Source of the DNA: Pseudoalteromonas sp. EB27
GTDB taxonomy: Bacteria; Pseudomonadota; Gammaproteobacteria; Enterobacterales; Alteromonadaceae
Length of the DNA: 64,000 nt
Direction of reading: 5' to 3'
Assembly: GCF_001974875.1 (NCBI RefSeq)
Contig: NZ_MTQD01000016.1
Span: 1 to 64,000 of the forward strand
Made by a program: the position numbers and the translations under genes
Notes under the pieces: generated by a model
The model's input: only the letters and a program-made list of their open reading frames with translations
Told to the model about the DNA's origin: nothing
The model's database searches: none
Shown: in pieces, positions 63,384 to 64,000 of the stretch
Layout: the number at the start of each line of letters is the position of its first letter
Position numbering within the stretch: the first letter of the stretch is position 1

Positions 63384-64000
63384 ATGCATTTATCAGTACT
63401 TAAACCCCTCACTATTATTGCTATTTGCTTAACCTCTTTCGCGGTGAGTGCGGCTCCTTATACTCCAAAAGATGACGCAGTTATTGCCTCAAGCAATTCA
63501 ACACTTAGTGCCTCTCTCTCTGTTGACGAAATAAATACTTTAGTGACTAATAGCCAATATGCAGGCCAAACAGAGCGCTTACAAGGGCTACTTAAAACCC
63601 GCTTAGCTCAGTTATATAACCAAACACCCACGTCTCAAATTGGTTACTTATATGCTCGTGTTTTACAAAAAGAGCACCTTTTTGACGAAGCAATTAACGT
63701 TGCCAACAACGTTTTGATTACCGAGCCAAAGCACAGTAATAGCCATTTGTTGCTGGCCAATATATTGATGACCCAAGGTGAATTTACAAAAGCAAAACAA
63801 CACTGTGTTGCCTTGATTGGTCAAGTAAGCACCATTACTGCTAGCACTTGTGTGCTAGACGTACAAAGCCAGCATGAAAGTGTTTTAGACAGCTACCAAA
63901 CATTAGTTAAAATTATAAACAATAACCAAACTAGTTTAGCTACAAACCATGTTTTAAGTGAAATGAGCTACCGTCTAAGTAACTACAAGCAAGCTTTGTC
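63384..64000 (+). CDS. TPR-containing periplasmic protein, 5' part (runs off the right edge)
   Basis: About 205 residues are visible from ATG 63384 with AAGGA eight bases upstream, open to the window end. The signal peptide is cut near VSA. After a Ser-rich stretch, TPR-like helices appear: SQIGYLYARVLQKEHLFDEAINVANNVL, SNSHLLLANILMTQGEFTKAKQHC. It follows the lipoprotein gene by 53 bases and probably shares the ECF-driven transcript. Such proteins scaffold complexes; the partner may be the DUF4331 protein. Confidence 0.85.
   Translation, partial: MHLSVLKPLTIIAICLTSFAVSAAPYTPKDDAVIASSNSTLSASLSVDEINTLVTNSQYAGQTERLQGLLKTRLAQLYNQTPTSQIGYLYARVLQKEHLFDEAINVANNVLITEPKHSNSHLLLANILMTQGEFTKAKQHCVALIGQVSTITASTCVLDVQSQHESVLDSYQTLVKIINNNQTSLATNHVLSEMSYRLSNYKQAL

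Noticed and set aside
1..64000. CRISPR array, toxin-antitoxin, phage defence or prophage genes
   Set aside because: No regularly spaced repeats, cas-like proteins, small paired toxin genes, nuclease-helicase defence modules or phage structural genes were recognised. The repeats present are dispersed, not arrayed.

Overview
The window looks like a chromosomal segment of a marine gammaproteobacterium of the order Alteromonadales, most likely Pseudoalteromonas. The DNA is AT-rich. It carries large Oar-like TonB-dependent receptors, an M16 lipoprotein peptidase, a GlyGly-CTERM protein, a DctBD-type system and dispersed intergenic repeats of a kind I associate with that genus. The genus call is inference from gene content and style, not from a marker gene. 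No rRNA, tRNA, CRISPR array or prophage was seen.

Layout. 1-194 is the end of a Tn5/IS50-like IS4-family element whose transposase runs off the left edge. 508-7283 (minus) is an operon for an RND efflux pump (adaptor, pump, outer-membrane factor) with a trailing zinc-independent MDR oxidoreductase, and a LysR regulator is divergent at 7403. 8352-9389 is a GGDEF cyclase. 9558-15249 (minus) is a molybdenum-enzyme region: moaA, a two-subunit IorAB-type molybdo-hydroxylase, a MobA-like nucleotidyltransferase and XdhC. A DUF6279 lipoprotein follows. The 16198-17142 gap holds a perfect Fur box, a promoter, a candidate RyhB-like small RNA with an intrinsic terminator, and repeats. Then come a Sel1-repeat protein, a coniferyl-type aldehyde dehydrogenase, and a dicarboxylate module (dctB, dctD, porin, SLC13 permease) with a textbook sigma-54 promoter and a palindromic activator site.

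25482-31140 holds small membrane, zinc-ribbon and CheY-like genes, ybaK, and dnaK-dnaJ behind a sigma-32 promoter. 31380-35806 holds a thioesterase and pqiABC (lipid transport across the envelope). 36627-42871 holds an NhaC antiporter, an M16 peptidase, a MAPEG protein, a cyclophilin with a GlyGly-CTERM sorting tail, and a 56-residue DUF3820-like gene.

42964-54213 is suggestive of nucleic-acid or phosphorus scavenging. It has a 5'-nucleotidase, a minus-strand pair (PhnD-like binding protein plus an unrecognised membrane protein), a secreted S1/P1 nuclease likely co-transcribed with a TonB-dependent receptor, and a second paralogous receptor. 54266-56783 is a MarR regulator divergent from hmgA-maiA (homogentisate breakdown). 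Small conserved genes and a phosphatase-lipid kinase fusion follow. From 59855 to the right edge is an ECF sigma / anti-sigma pair followed by DUF4331, a cadherin-like lipoprotein and a TPR gene. Nearly identical promoter sequences precede the sigma gene and the DUF4331 gene, so the sigma factor very probably drives both transcripts.
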